This document shows, piece by piece, positions 26,781-36,552 of a stretch of 64,000 nt of DNA. Numbering within the stretch: the stretch's first letter is position 1; every line of letters starts with the position of its first letter. Location: NCBI GenBank assembly GCA_018402525.1, contig JAGYIR010000010.1, forward strand, positions 186,001-250,000. The letters are read 5' to 3'. Position numbers and translations under genes: made by a program. The notes under the pieces were generated by a model that saw nothing but the letters and a program-made list of their open reading frames with translations, was not told the origin of the DNA and did no database searches. The stretch is from Crocinitomicaceae bacterium (lineage in GTDB: Bacteria > Bacteroidota > Bacteroidia > Flavobacteriales_D > Crocinitomicaceae).

Positions 26781-27892
26781 CCCTTCTTCTTCTTAAACCA
26801 ACCCTTTACTTTCTCCACCCATTTCCACGCTTTCGGCGCTGTGCTACCGTCGGAAATGTCGTTGCCAATTAACAGCGCCACAGGTTTTAATTGATCAAAT
26901 TCTTCACACACCACTTTAAGAATAGCAGCGAAAGGAAGAAAGAGAATCATGCCTGCAATTCCCCAGACCGCAGCACCTACCAGAAGACTGAAAATGGACA
27001 CCAGCGCATTGACGTTTAAGTTACTGCCAACAATCTTGGGACTTAAAAAGTTGCTTTCAATGACTTGAATTCCCCAAAACAAAATGATGACAGCGGCTGG
27101 CATCCAAAGCGAATCGAAGGACATAAATGCATAAAGGGCAGGAATTGTGGCGCCGACTGTTGTTCCCACATAAGGGACAATAGACAGCGTAGCAGCAAGA
27201 AACCCAAAAAGAAACGGGCTATCAATTCCAATGATCCACAAACCGATACTGTTGGCAAAACCCAAGATGAGAATCAACAAGAACATTCCCGTCAAGTATT
27301 TTTTTCCTACGCTCTGTATGTTTTTGAGCATTTTGAAAATCCTGCCTTTGTTTTCTTCATCACCAAAGGCTATAAAAGCATTGGTTAGACCTCGGCTATA
27401 AATCAGGAACAAGAAGCTAAAGATCACAGTGGTAAGCAACCCCGTAAGAAACGCTGCTGTGCTACTAAAGGTATTTTGTAACAAAGATCCAGATGATTTT
27501 TCCAGCCACTTTTTTCCATTTTCCACCAATTCATCCTTGTTCAAATCTTCTATAAAGTTGATGTTTCCATTAATGTAGACGATAGCATCTGAAAAGGTCC
27601 TCATAATTTTTTCGGTGAAATTATTCACTTCATCAGCGAGATTCATAATTTCAGCAGAAAACAGGGTGATAATCCCTCCTATAATAGCAAAAACCATCAG
27701 TAAAGAAAGAAATGTTGCAAACAATTTATTCAATCCCCAACTTTCCAGTTTTTTAACGATGGGGTATAAAATAAATGCAATTAACAACGCCAAACTGAGT
27801 GGAATAAGAATGCTTTTGGCAACTACCATAACTACAAAGAGCCCAATAATGAAGGTCAATGCAAAGAATAATTTTTGAAAGGATAACGGCAT
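26777..27892 (-). CDS. AI-2E family transporter
   Basis: A 371-residue polytopic membrane protein with about eight hydrophobic segments and the family features ALLIAFILYPIVKKLESWGLN near the start, ILGFANSIGLWIIGIDSPFLFGFLAATLSIVPYVGTTVGA in the centre and GAAVWGIAGMILFLPFAAILKVV near the end. Members (PerM/TqsA-like) export autoinducer-2 or, more often, act as ion exchangers; no more precise substrate is evident. Its stop overlaps the propeller gene stop by 4 bp. Confidence 0.92.
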   Translation of the reverse strand: MPLSFQKLFFALTFIIGLFVVMVVAKSILIPLSLALLIAFILYPIVKKLESWGLNKLFATFLSLLMVFAIIGGIITLFSAEIMNLADEVNNFTEKIMRTFSDAIVYINGNINFIEDLNKDELVENGKKWLEKSSGSLLQNTFSSTAAFLTGLLTTVIFSFLFLIYSRGLTNAFIAFGDEENKGRIFKMLKNIQSVGKKYLTGMFLLILILGFANSIGLWIIGIDSPFLFGFLAATLSIVPYVGTTVGATIPALYAFMSFDSLWMPAAVIILFWGIQVIESNFLSPKIVGSNLNVNALVSIFSLLVGAAVWGIAGMILFLPFAAILKVVCEEFDQLKPVALLIGNDISDGSTAPKAWKWVEKVKGWFKKKKG

Positions 27893-28088
27893 ACGTGGGT
27901 GAAATTAGTGTTGTAATTTAATAAACAACATGTAACATGCTGCGAAATTTGAAAACAATCGAAAAAAGCTGTTTGGAAATTAAAAAACTAGCCAGATAAA
28001 GATATGAAAATCAATTGAATTTTCTTGAGGAATTGGGCATTTCTTTTTTGATGTTTGGAATAGCTGAAAACAAAGTTATATATCAGTG

Positions 28089-28115
28089 TTGAAACTCGAA
28101 CCAATCGTAAATTTG
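28089..28115 (+). promoter_or_regulatory. Promoter for the CNNM/CBS gene
   Basis: TTG (28089-28091), 16 bp, then TAAATTTG (28108-28115), matching TAnnTTTG. A second exact match, TACCTTTG at 28118-28125, overlaps the same region. The remaining 27893-28088 is AT-rich without other features. Confidence 0.5.
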
Positions 28116-28193
28116 TATACCTTTGATTTATTGTCAATGCGCGTATTAACGAGCATGGTGATCAATGATATAACAAGCAGAACAAGTTAAAAT

Positions 28194-29255
28194 ATGACAC
28201 TTTTACTCATTTACCTTTTTATCGCACTTTTCACTTCATTTTTGTGCTCCATAATGGAAGCTGTTTTGCTATCCGTGCCTATTTCATTTTTGAGGTCAAA
28301 AGCTGAAAATGGTGATATCACTGGTGATTTGATGATAGAATTTAAACAAGACATTGACAAGCCGTTATCAGCCATTTTATCGTTGAACACGGTCGCCCAC
28401 ACAGTAGGTGCAGCAGGCGTGGGTGCACAGGCATCTGTGGTTTTTGGAGATGCTTATTTTGGAATAGTTTCAGCCGTTCTAACAATTTTAATTTTGGTGG
28501 TAACCGAGATTATACCTAAAACGTTGGGGGCAAATTACAGCAAAGAATTGGTGGGCGTTTCTTCGAAAATTATTCGAGGAATGATTGTTATTACCTACCC
28601 ATTGGTGTGGCTGTCTTCCAAGTTGACCAAAATGTTATCGAGAGACAAATCCGAGCTAACAACCAGTAGAGAGGAAATTTCTGCTTTAGCAAGCATTGGA
28701 ACACAAGAGGGGATCTTTGCGGATAAAGAGAATAAGATTATTCAGAATTTAATAAAGCTTAAAGGATTAAGAATCAAAGAAGTCATGACCCCTCGAATTG
28801 TCGTGGTGACGGCAAATGAAGAAATGACGCTGCAAGAGTTTTTGCAGAACAAAGAGTTTCTACATTTTTCTAGAATTCCAATCTATCAAGGCAACAAGGA
28901 GAACATTACTGGATATGTTTTTAGAGAATTGGTATTCGAAAAATTAGCCGAAGACCAATTTGATCTAAAACTAAAAGATATAAGGCGAGAAATTATTGTA
29001 TTTCCAAAAACGAAAACATTGTTTGACGCATGGGAAGAAATGTTGACAAAAAGGGAACACATCTCTTTAATTGTTGATGAATACGGTGGAATGGACGGCA
29101 TCACTACGCTTGAAGACATTATTGAATCCTTACTCGGATTTGAAATTGTTGACGAAAAAGACCAGGTAGAAGACATGCAACAATATGCGGTAAAACGTTG
29201 GCAAGAAAAGCAACGAAAATACGAGCTTTTGAAGAATAACGACAAGGAGGCGTAG
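28194..29255 (+). CDS. CNNM transmembrane/CBS domain protein (HlyC/CorC-like)
   Basis: A 353-residue protein: a CNNM (DUF21) membrane domain of about 150 residues (LFIALFTSFLCSIMEAVLLSVP at the start, EIIPKTLGANYSKEL signature), then a CBS pair (VMTPRIVVVTAN and HISLIVDEYGGMDGITTLEDIIESLLG). It ends soon after the second CBS motif with a basic/acidic tail and has no CorC_HlyC C-terminal domain. Family members are linked to magnesium or cobalt efflux. The transported ion is not determinable here. Confidence 0.9.
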   Translation: MTLLLIYLFIALFTSFLCSIMEAVLLSVPISFLRSKAENGDITGDLMIEFKQDIDKPLSAILSLNTVAHTVGAAGVGAQASVVFGDAYFGIVSAVLTILILVVTEIIPKTLGANYSKELVGVSSKIIRGMIVITYPLVWLSSKLTKMLSRDKSELTTSREEISALASIGTQEGIFADKENKIIQNLIKLKGLRIKEVMTPRIVVVTANEEMTLQEFLQNKEFLHFSRIPIYQGNKENITGYVFRELVFEKLAEDQFDLKLKDIRREIIVFPKTKTLFDAWEEMLTKREHISLIVDEYGGMDGITTLEDIIESLLGFEIVDEKDQVEDMQQYAVKRWQEKQRKYELLKNNDKEA

Positions 29256-29335
29256 CAACTCCTCTCCAGCGTTAGCTTTTGAAATGGGATTCGTTTCAAC
29301 GTTATAGTCGAAATGAAAAAAATCGTCAAAAATCA

Positions 29336-29363
29336 TTGATATTTAAAAAAGAGTGTATATTTG
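29336..29363 (+). promoter_or_regulatory. Promoter of the his operon
   Basis: TTG (29336-29338), 17 bp, then TATATTTG (29356-29363), an exact TAnnTTTG. Transcription would start around 29368-29372, a dozen bases before the leader peptide ATG, which is what an attenuation leader needs. Confidence 0.7.
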
Positions 29364-29383
29364 TCACCAACAAAAAACAAAAA

Positions 29384-29437
29384 ATGAAATTTTCAGCATT
29401 GCATCATCATTTTCATAATTGCCCTCAGGCGAAGTGA
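29384..29437 (+). CDS. hisL: his operon leader peptide
   Basis: A 17-codon reading frame: MKFSALHHHFHNCPQAK then TGA. Four of 17 residues are His, three of them consecutive. It lies between a matching promoter and an intrinsic terminator upstream of hisG, which is the arrangement of a ribosome-mediated attenuator: stalling at His codons when charged tRNA-His is scarce would favour read-through. It is too short for most gene finders. No other function is plausible for this composition in this position. Confidence 0.88.
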   Translation: MKFSALHHHFHNCPQAK

Positions 29438-29444
29438 AAATGAT
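29406..29444 (+). promoter_or_regulatory. Leader hairpin spanning the His codons and stop codon
   Basis: A perfect 10-bp inverted repeat: atcattttca (29406-29415) pairs with tgaaaatgat (29435-29444), enclosing a small gccctcaggc hairpin. The left arm covers the second to fourth His codons and the right arm begins at the leader stop codon. A ribosome at the His codons would unfold it, which fits the pause/antitermination stem of an attenuator. Confidence 0.7.
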
Positions 29445-29468
29445 ATGTTGTAACGCATAATATATTTT

Positions 29469-29504
29469 AAAACACCGTCTGAGTAAACCAGACGGTGTTT
29501 TTTT
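29469..29504 (+). terminator. his attenuator (intrinsic terminator)
   Basis: A perfect 13-bp stem (aaaacaccgtctg / cagacggtgtttt) with a 7-nt loop and a T run to 29504. It lies 32 bp after the leader stop and 38 bp before hisG, so it must be bypassed for operon expression. Confidence 0.9.
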
Positions 29505-29541
29505 ATGCCCAAAGTTTACTCAGACCCTATTTCAACTAAAA

Positions 29542-30399
29542 ATGAGTAAACTAAAAATTGCAATTCAAAAAAGTGGTCGGTTAAACGAAGAATCACTCAA
29601 ACTGCTTAAAGATTGTGGCATTGATGTCAACAATGGCAAGGACCAACTAAAGGTAATTGTTGATAATTTTCCAATGGAAATCTTGTACCTACGAAATTCT
29701 GATATTCCTCAATACCTTGAGGATGGCACAGTCGACATTGCGATTGTTGGCGAGAATCTCTTGATCGAAAAGCAAAAGAACGTCGAAATTGTAGAGAAGC
29801 TCGGGTTTTCCAAGTGCAGAGTCTCATTGGCCGTGCCAAAGGAAATTGAAGATGATTCAATCACATATTTTGAAGGAAAAAAAATAGCGACTTCCTATCC
29901 TGTCACCCTCAAGACGTTTTTGGATAAGAATAATATCTCTGCTGAAATTCACAGCATTTCAGGTTCGGTTGAAATAGCACCAAACATTGGTCTGTCGGAT
30001 GGAATCTGCGATATCGTTAGTTCGGGAAGTACGCTGTTTAAAAACGGACTTAGGGAAACGCAAGTGGTTTTGAAGTCCGAAGCGGTTTTAGCGAAGTCAC
30101 TTCTACTAACGACAGCTCAAGAGCAACTATTAAACAAATTGTTGTTTCGAATCAAAGCTGTGCTTAGAGCAAAAAATTCGAAATACATTTTATTAAACGT
30201 GCCCAACGATAAGATCAGTGCGGTTTCTAGCATTCTTCCAGTTTTGAAAAGTCCAACTGTGCTTCCATTGGCGGAAGAGGGCTGGAGCTCTTTGCACTCT
30301 GTTATTGATGCATACCAATTTTGGGAGGTCATCGATCAATTAAAGGAAGCGGGGGCAGAAGATATATTAATAGTACCCATCGATAAAATGGTCATCTAA
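29542..30399 (+). CDS. hisG: ATP phosphoribosyltransferase, long form
   Basis: A 285-residue HisG, catalysing the first committed step of histidine synthesis: condensation of ATP with PRPP to phosphoribosyl-ATP. The N-terminal two-thirds is the periplasmic-binding-protein-like catalytic domain (LKIAIQKSGRLNEESLKLLKDCG, VDIAIVGENLL, ISSGSTLF region); the last ~75 residues form the ACT-like regulatory domain of the long form (KYILLNVPNDKISAV), the site of histidine feedback inhibition. It follows the attenuator and overlaps hisD by one base (TAATG). Confidence 0.96.
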   Translation: MSKLKIAIQKSGRLNEESLKLLKDCGIDVNNGKDQLKVIVDNFPMEILYLRNSDIPQYLEDGTVDIAIVGENLLIEKQKNVEIVEKLGFSKCRVSLAVPKEIEDDSITYFEGKKIATSYPVTLKTFLDKNNISAEIHSISGSVEIAPNIGLSDGICDIVSSGSTLFKNGLRETQVVLKSEAVLAKSLLLTTAQEQLLNKLLFRIKAVLRAKNSKYILLNVPNDKISAVSSILPVLKSPTVLPLAEEGWSSLHSVIDAYQFWEVIDQLKEAGAEDILIVPIDKMVI

Positions 30400-31688
30400 T
30401 GAAAAGAATTATACAACCACAAAGGGTACAATGGGAAGAATTAGTGCAACGTCCTTCTATTGATCAGAGACAATTAACTGGAGAAGTTAGCGCCATCATT
30501 GACGCGGTCATCCAGAGCGGAGATCAGGCGTTGGTAACATTTGCTAAGAAGTTTGATGGCGTTGAACTCAGCGATCTTGCGGTTTCTGAAAAGGAAATTG
30601 AAGAAGCGATTGCGCAAGTGCCTCAAAAACTCAAGGACGCTATTCAGGTGGCTTACAACAATATTTATGCTTTTCACAGCGCACAGCGTTTTGAGGAAAT
30701 GGTTATTGAATCAACACCAGGCGTAAAATGTTGGCGAAAATCGCTACCGATCGATAAAGTTGGACTCTATATTCCTGGTGGAAGCGCTCCGTTGTTCTCT
30801 ACCATTTTGATGTTGGGCATACCCGCGAAAATAGCAGGATGCAAGGAAATTGTACTGTGCACTCCTCCAGGTAAAAACGGGGAAATCAATCCTGCGATTT
30901 TGTATACGGCCAGTCTCGTCGGAGTCAATAAGTTGTTTAAAGTAGGCGGTGCGCAAGCAATTGCGGCCATGACGTATGGTACAGAATCGATACCATCCAT
31001 GTATAAATTGTTTGGTCCAGGGAATCAGTACGTCACAAAAGCAAAGGAGCTGGTACAACAGAGTGGGGTGGCCATCGATATGCCCGCAGGTCCAAGTGAA
31101 GTTTTGATCATCGCAGATAACACCTGCAACCCAGAGTTTGTAGCAGCTGATTTGTTGTCACAAGCGGAACATGGCGCCGATAGTCAAGTCATTTTGTTGA
31201 GTGATAGTGAGCAGGTGATGGAGGCTTGTATCGAAGCGCTTAACAATCAACTGCAATCATTGCCACGGAAGGAAATGGCAACAAAAGCGCTAGAAAACAG
31301 CAAGGCAATTGTATTTAAAACGATCAAGGAATGCAGCGATTTTAGTAATGCTTATGCCCCAGAGCACCTCATTATTGCATCTACATCACCTCGAAAATAT
31401 GTGGATGACATTACAACAGCTGGATCTGTGTTTTTAGGAAATTACAGCTGTGAGTCGGCAGGAGATTATGCCAGCGGAACAAATCACACCTTGCCAACCA
31501 ATGGATACGCCAAGAATTACAGCGGTGTCTCGCTCGATAGTTTTGTGAAAAAAATTACTTACCAAGAGCTAACCAAAGAGGGACTTGAACGCATAGGTGT
31601 AGCCATAGAGATCATGGCGGAAGCAGAGGAATTAATAGCGCACAAAAACGCGGTCAGCGTGCGATTAAATAGTATGTACAATGATTGA
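30399..31688 (+). CDS. hisD: Histidinol dehydrogenase
   Basis: A 429-residue zinc enzyme oxidising L-histidinol to L-histidine in two NAD-dependent steps, the final reactions of the pathway. Motifs include KVGLYIPGGSAPLFSTILMLG, the conserved DMPAGPSEVLIIAD, Zn/His region QAEHGADSQ, and the catalytic segment YAPEHLIIAS. Length is standard (about 430). Its 3' end overlaps hisC by 8 bp. Confidence 0.97.
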   Translation: MKRIIQPQRVQWEELVQRPSIDQRQLTGEVSAIIDAVIQSGDQALVTFAKKFDGVELSDLAVSEKEIEEAIAQVPQKLKDAIQVAYNNIYAFHSAQRFEEMVIESTPGVKCWRKSLPIDKVGLYIPGGSAPLFSTILMLGIPAKIAGCKEIVLCTPPGKNGEINPAILYTASLVGVNKLFKVGGAQAIAAMTYGTESIPSMYKLFGPGNQYVTKAKELVQQSGVAIDMPAGPSEVLIIADNTCNPEFVAADLLSQAEHGADSQVILLSDSEQVMEACIEALNNQLQSLPRKEMATKALENSKAIVFKTIKECSDFSNAYAPEHLIIASTSPRKYVDDITTAGSVFLGNYSCESAGDYASGTNHTLPTNGYAKNYSGVSLDSFVKKITYQELTKEGLERIGVAIEIMAEAEELIAHKNAVSVRLNSMYND

Positions 31689-32709
31689 TATTAAACAACT
31701 AGTTAGAGCGAATATCCTCGAACTGAAATCTTACACAAGTGCACGAGATGAGTTTTTCGGAGAAGAGGGGGTGTTTTTGGATGCGAATGAGAACCCATTT
31801 GGGATATTGAACCGCTATCCAGACCCTTACCAGCGTAAACTAAAGGAGCAACTGGCAAGATTAAAGGACGTACAACCACAAAATATTTTCATTGGAAATG
31901 GAAGCGATGAGGTCATCGACTTGGCACTGCGCATTTTCTGCAATCCAGGAGTAGATAAGGCACTTATTTTTACCCCAACGTATGGGATGTATGCTGTTTC
32001 AGCGGCCGTTAACGCCATCGAGGTGTTGGAAGTACCGTTGACGCAAGAGTTTCAAATCGACGTGAAAAAGGTGGAGGAGGTTTTAGCGGATAGTAGTATA
32101 AAGTTGATATTCATTTGCTCCCCAAACAATCCAACGGGTAACGTGCTAAGAAGAAGCGACATTGAAACCATCCTAGAAAGGTTTAAAGGAATTGTACTCA
32201 TTGATGAGGCATACATTGATTTTTCGCAGGAGATTTCGTTGATTAGTGCGTTGGACCGTTACAAGAATCTCATTGTAAGTCAAACGTTCAGTAAAGCATG
32301 GGGATTAGCAGGAGCTCGACTAGGTACAGCGTATGCCAACGAGGAGATTATTGCTCTTTTCAATAAAATTAAACCGCCGTACAATGTAAGTACGTTAAAT
32401 CAACAAGCAGCCATCGACGTTCTGAATGAACAGTCTGTTTTTGAGGAGAACTTGCGCGTTATTCAATCGGAAAAGCAACGATTAATAGATGAACTCCAAG
32501 GAATTGAAACCGTTCTAAAAATCTACCCTTCTGACGCAAATTTCCTATTGGTGGAAATGAATGATGCAGAAAGAACCTACAATGCGCTGGTCGAACGTCA
32601 AATTATAACGCGAAACAGAAGTACGCAAGTTGCCAATTGCATTCGAATTACGATCGGCGCACCGACAGAGAACAATGAATTAATCAACGCACTAAAAGAA
32701 CTAGTATGA
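31681..32709 (+). CDS. hisC: Histidinol-phosphate aminotransferase
   Basis: A 342-residue class I/II PLP aminotransferase converting imidazole acetol phosphate and glutamate to histidinol phosphate. The signature SPNNPTGNV, the Asp/Tyr pair in LIDEAYIDF, and the PLP-Lys region [16 protein letters not shown] are present, as is the early IDANENPFG-type motif ([10 protein letters not shown]). It is a compact form typical of Bacteroidota. It overlaps hisB by 4 bp (ATGA). Confidence 0.96.
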   Translation: MIDIKQLVRANILELKSYTSARDEFFGEEGVFLDANENPFGILNRYPDPYQRKLKEQLARLKDVQPQNIFIGNGSDEVIDLALRIFCNPGVDKALIFTPTYGMYAVSAAVNAIEVLEVPLTQEFQIDVKKVEEVLADSSIKLIFICSPNNPTGNVLRRSDIETILERFKGIVLIDEAYIDFSQEISLISALDRYKNLIVSQTFSKAWGLAGARLGTAYANEEIIALFNKIKPPYNVSTLNQQAAIDVLNEQSVFEENLRVIQSEKQRLIDELQGIETVLKIYPSDANFLLVEMNDAERTYNALVERQIITRNRSTQVANCIRITIGAPTENNELINALKELV

Positions 32710-33794
32710 AAAAGGTATTATTTATAGATCGAGATGGAACATTGGTGATTGAACCGCCGGTTGATTATCAACTAGACAGCTTAGAGAAACTGGAGTATTA
32801 TCCCAGGGTCTTTCAATGGCTCTCAAAAATTGCATTGGAATTGGATTATGAGTTTGTGATGGTGACGAATCAAGATGGATTAGGAACCCCTTCTTTTCCC
32901 GAGGACACGTTTTGGCCAGCTCAAAACAAAATCATTCAAGCGTTTAAAAATGAAGGTGTCGAATTCAGCGAGGTGTTGATCGACAGAACTTTTCCTGAGG
33001 AAAATGCACCAACGCGTAAGCCTCAAACAGGGATGCTCAATCGCTATATTTATGGCAATTATGACTTAGCGAATTCTTTCGTAATTGGGGATAGAGCAAC
33101 GGACATTGAACTTGCCAAGAACTTGAATGCTCAAGGAATTTTCATTGGGGATTATCATTCAGATGCGGTGTTGAGCACTAATCGATGGGAGACCATTTAC
33201 AACTTCTTGAAGAAAATTCCTAGAACAGCTACCGTCCAACGTCAAACCAAAGAGACGCAAATTGAAATCACACTCAACCTCGATGGCATCGGTCGATCAA
33301 ACATCAGCACGGGCTTGGGATTTTTCGATCACATGTTGGAGCAGATTGCGAAGCATGGTAACATGGATATTGAGGTGTCGGTCGCGGGCGATTTAGAAAT
33401 AGACGAGCACCATACGATTGAAGATGTTGCCCTGACCCTAGGCGAAGCATTTGTGCTAGCGCTCGGTTCAAAAAAAGGGATTGAACGCTATGGATTTCTG
33501 CTTCCAATGGACGATTGTTTGGCTCAAGTGGCTATTGATTTCGGAGGTCGACCATGGCTGGTATGGGAAGCGACCTTTACGCGAGAAATGATTGGTGAAA
33601 TGCCAACGGAAATGTTTATGCACTTTTTTAAGTCGTTCAGTGATGCATCGAAATGCAATTTGAATATTAAAGCGGAAGGCGCCAATGAGCACCACAAAAT
33701 TGAAGCAATATTCAAGGCTTTTGCGAAAGCTATAAAAATGGCAGTGAGTAAAACAGAGAATTACAGCATACCAAGTACGAAGGGAATACTATGA
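32706..33794 (+). CDS. hisB: Bifunctional histidinol-phosphatase/imidazoleglycerol-phosphate dehydratase
   Basis: A 362-residue two-domain enzyme. Residues 1-165 form a HAD phosphatase ([13 protein letters not shown] with the DxD nucleophile pair, and [13 protein letters not shown]), removing phosphate from histidinol phosphate. Residues about 175-362 form the IGPD domain ([31 protein letters not shown] metal-binding motifs, [15 protein letters not shown]), dehydrating imidazoleglycerol phosphate. The fused HisNB arrangement is as in enterobacteria and many Bacteroidota. It overlaps hisH by 4 bp. Confidence 0.97.
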   Translation: MKKVLFIDRDGTLVIEPPVDYQLDSLEKLEYYPRVFQWLSKIALELDYEFVMVTNQDGLGTPSFPEDTFWPAQNKIIQAFKNEGVEFSEVLIDRTFPEENAPTRKPQTGMLNRYIYGNYDLANSFVIGDRATDIELAKNLNAQGIFIGDYHSDAVLSTNRWETIYNFLKKIPRTATVQRQTKETQIEITLNLDGIGRSNISTGLGFFDHMLEQIAKHGNMDIEVSVAGDLEIDEHHTIEDVALTLGEAFVLALGSKKGIERYGFLLPMDDCLAQVAIDFGGRPWLVWEATFTREMIGEMPTEMFMHFFKSFSDASKCNLNIKAEGANEHHKIEAIFKAFAKAIKMAVSKTENYSIPSTKGIL

Positions 33795-34369
33795 TTGCAA
33801 TAATAAAATACAATGCCGGAAACATTCGGTCGGTTCAAAATGCGCTCAATAGATTGGGTTACGAAAGTGTGATAACGGACGATAAATCGACCATCGAAGG
33901 CGCAGAAAAAGTCATCTTTCCTGGGGTTGGGGAAGCCAGCTCTGCAATGCGTTATTTGAAGGAAAAGGAGCTCGATCAAGTAATCGTTAAACTGAAACAA
34001 CCGTTTTTAGGAATTTGTCTGGGCTTACAATTGATGTGTGCGCACTCAGAAGAAGGTGACACGGATTGCTTGGGGATTTTCCCAACACAGGTTAAGCGAT
34101 TTCCTCCAGAAGATAAAATTCCACACATGGGATGGAACAATTTTGAGCAATTATCAGGGCCGGTGTTTACTCATGTGAACGAAAATGATGATGTTTATTA
34201 CGTGCACAATTACTATGCAGAGGTGTGCGAAAACACGATTGCGCGTTGTAGTTACATACGAACGTTTAGTGCAGCATTGCAAAAAGAAAATTTTTACGCG
34301 ACGCAATTTCACCCAGAAAAATCGGCTGAAATAGGTGAACAGATACTGAAAAACTTTTTAGAATTATGA
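33791..34369 (+). CDS. hisH: Imidazole glycerol phosphate synthase, glutaminase subunit
   Basis: A 192-residue class I glutamine amidotransferase feeding ammonia to HisF. The nucleophile Cys is in GICLGLQLM and the catalytic His/Glu pair in [12 protein letters not shown]; the N-terminal [16 protein letters not shown] is typical. Together with HisF it makes IGP and AICAR. Length is normal. It overlaps hisA by 4 bp. Confidence 0.96.
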   Translation: MIAIIKYNAGNIRSVQNALNRLGYESVITDDKSTIEGAEKVIFPGVGEASSAMRYLKEKELDQVIVKLKQPFLGICLGLQLMCAHSEEGDTDCLGIFPTQVKRFPPEDKIPHMGWNNFEQLSGPVFTHVNENDDVYYVHNYYAEVCENTIARCSYIRTFSAALQKENFYATQFHPEKSAEIGEQILKNFLEL

Positions 34370-35079
34370 GAATTATACCAGCAATAGACATCATCGACGG
34401 CAAGTGTGTGCGACTGACCAAAGGAGATTATAGTACAAAAAAGATTTACAACGAGAATCCACTTGAAGTCGCGAAGGCATTTGAAGATAGCGGGATTAGA
34501 TCTCTGCACCTGGTCGACCTAGACGGGGCGAAGAATCAACACATTGTAAATTATAAAGTGTTAGAGGACATTTGCAATAAAACAAAATTGCACGTAGATT
34601 TTGGGGGTGGACTTAAGTCAGACGGCGATGTATCCATTGCTTTTGAAAGTGGGGCCAAGCAAATTACCGGAGGTAGCATTGCCGTAAAGGAACCAGAAGT
34701 TTTTAAGCGTTGGTTGTCCAAATATGGGAGCGAAAAAATCATTCTTGGAGCTGATTGCAGGGGTCGCAAAATTGCGATTTCTGGATGGCTTGAAACCTCC
34801 GACGTAGATGTGGTTGAGTTTATTTCTAAGTTTCAACAGCTAGGTGTAAAATCCGTTATTTGCACAGACATTTCAAAGGATGGAATGCTCAATGGTTCAG
34901 CCAATGACCTGTACAAGGAGATTTTAAAAGCCACAGATGTAAACTTGATTGCCAGCGGCGGAGTTTCGAGCATTGAGGACTTGATTCAATTAAAAGCAAT
35001 AGGCTGTGAGGGTGCCATAATCGGCAAGGCGATTTACGAAGGAAAAATCACGCTAAAAGAATTACGACAATTATGTTAA
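34366..35079 (+). CDS. hisA: ProFAR isomerase
   Basis: A 237-residue TIM-barrel enzyme, 1-(5-phosphoribosyl)-5-[(phosphoribosylamino)methylideneamino]imidazole-4-carboxamide isomerase. The opening [20 protein letters not shown] contains the catalytic Asp; phosphate-binding loops appear as [10 protein letters not shown] and [13 protein letters not shown], the twofold repeated pattern of HisA/HisF barrels; [10 protein letters not shown] carries the second catalytic Asp. It overlaps hisF by 7 bp. Confidence 0.97.
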   Translation: MRIIPAIDIIDGKCVRLTKGDYSTKKIYNENPLEVAKAFEDSGIRSLHLVDLDGAKNQHIVNYKVLEDICNKTKLHVDFGGGLKSDGDVSIAFESGAKQITGGSIAVKEPEVFKRWLSKYGSEKIILGADCRGRKIAISGWLETSDVDVVEFISKFQQLGVKSVICTDISKDGMLNGSANDLYKEILKATDVNLIASGGVSSIEDLIQLKAIGCEGAIIGKAIYEGKITLKELRQLC

Positions 35080-35825
35080 AAAAGAGAATTATTCCCTGCC
35101 TCGATATCCAAAATGGCAGAACAGTGAAGGGTGTCAATTTCGTGGATATAGTTGATGCGGGAGACCCGATTGAACTTGCTAAAAAATACGTGGAACAAGG
35201 GGCTGATGAGCTTGTGTTTTTGGACATCACAGCGACCGTGGAGAATAGACAAACATTGTTGGGGTTAATTCAACGCATTGCGGAGCAAATAAACATCCCG
35301 TTTACAGTAGGAGGTGGCATCAACTCGGTAGAGGATGTGCGTGCGATTATCAGCGCTGGTGCGGATAAGGTGAGTGTGAATTCATCCGCAGTGAAGCGCC
35401 CTCAGCTGATCCGAGAAATAGCACAGGAGTTCGGCAGCCAATGTGTTGTCGTTGCTATTGACACTAAATTAGAAGCGGATGAATGGCGGGTGTTTGTGAA
35501 CGGTGGACGAACGCCGACTGGACTTCAAACCATCGATTGGGCGAAGGAAGTCGAACAACAAGGTGCAGGTGAAATTTTATTGACTTCGATGAATAATGAC
35601 GGTACAAAGCAAGGCTTTGCCTTAGAGATTACCAAGGCAGTTTGTGATGCTGTGAATATTCCGGTCATTGCTTCGGGTGGGGCTGGTGTCAAGGAGCATT
35701 TTACGGAAGTGTTTAAGGAAACAGGGGCAACAGGCGGGTTGGCAGCAAGTATTTTTCATTACGGCGAGCTTCCAATACCCGAGCTGAAAGCATATTTAAA
35801 AATGAAACAAATTTTAGTACGATGA
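35073..35825 (+). CDS. hisF: Imidazole glycerol phosphate synthase, cyclase subunit
   Basis: A 250-residue TIM barrel, partner of HisH. It cyclises PRFAR with ammonia to IGP and AICAR. Catalytic Asp residues lie in [14 protein letters not shown] and in [13 protein letters not shown]; phosphate loops are [13 protein letters not shown] and [13 protein letters not shown]. Length matches the family. The 3' end overlaps hisI by 4 bp. Confidence 0.97.
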   Translation: MLKKRIIPCLDIQNGRTVKGVNFVDIVDAGDPIELAKKYVEQGADELVFLDITATVENRQTLLGLIQRIAEQINIPFTVGGGINSVEDVRAIISAGADKVSVNSSAVKRPQLIREIAQEFGSQCVVVAIDTKLEADEWRVFVNGGRTPTGLQTIDWAKEVEQQGAGEILLTSMNNDGTKQGFALEITKAVCDAVNIPVIASGGAGVKEHFTEVFKETGATGGLAASIFHYGELPIPELKAYLKMKQILVR

Positions 35826-36415
35826 TAATAGATTTTAACAAAGGAAGCGGCTTGGTACCAGCAGTTGTTCAAGATAACAACACGATGCAGGTCCTAATGC
35901 TGGGCTATATGAATGAAGAGGCGTTTAATAAAACGCTCGAACAGCAGCGGGTCACATTTTACAGCAGAGGCAAAAAGAGGCTGTGGACGAAGGGAGAAAC
36001 ATCGGGCAATTTTCTAGAACTCGTTTCATACCGAATTGATTGTGACAATGACACGCTTTTGATAAAGGTAAATCCGGTTGGTCCTGCTTGCCACACAGGA
36101 AGCACCTCTTGTTTTCGGGACGAGTCAGCGAAGGGCTTTGTCTACAGTCTGGAGGATATGATTTCTCAACGCATTGATCAGAATATATCGAACTCTTACA
36201 CCAATGAATTGTTCAAAAGTGGCATAAATAAAATGGCGCAAAAAGTGGGGGAAGAAGCCGTGGAGCTCGTGATTGAGGCAAAGGACAACAACATTGAACG
36301 CTTTAAAAACGAAGCGGCTGATTTATTGTACCACTACCTGATTCTTTTGAAGGCGAAGGGTTCCAGATTGGAGGAAATCGAGCAGGTTCTTAAAGGTAGA
36401 AGTCAAAATGGGTAG
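35822..36415 (+). CDS. hisI: Bifunctional phosphoribosyl-AMP cyclohydrolase/phosphoribosyl-ATP diphosphatase
   Basis: A 197-residue HisIE fusion. The N-terminal cyclohydrolase (residues about 10-105) shows [28 protein letters not shown] and [10 protein letters not shown] with Zn ligands in the DCDxD-like motif and in [12 protein letters not shown]. The C-terminal pyrophosphohydrolase (about 110-195) shows [16 protein letters not shown] and [14 protein letters not shown]. These are steps 2 and 3 of the pathway. It ends the operon. I see no intrinsic terminator in the 137-bp gap that follows. Confidence 0.97.
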   Translation: MIIDFNKGSGLVPAVVQDNNTMQVLMLGYMNEEAFNKTLEQQRVTFYSRGKKRLWTKGETSGNFLELVSYRIDCDNDTLLIKVNPVGPACHTGSTSCFRDESAKGFVYSLEDMISQRIDQNISNSYTNELFKSGINKMAQKVGEEAVELVIEAKDNNIERFKNEAADLLYHYLILLKAKGSRLEEIEQVLKGRSQNG

Positions 36416-36552
36416 AGAAAAAATCAGTGAAGACAAGCAATTGGTTTCTTAATGAGCATCCAAACTCCATTGAAGCCAACTAGTTGGAAAATAATACAAC
36501 CGCGATTTTTCATTCTCTTAAGCTATCAAAAACAAGCTAAACTTCAAAGAAA

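Noticed and set aside
36476-36487. 12-bp palindrome ccaactagttgg after the his operon
   Set aside because: It has no T run and no loop, and a single palindrome of this size is weak evidence for an operator or a terminator.
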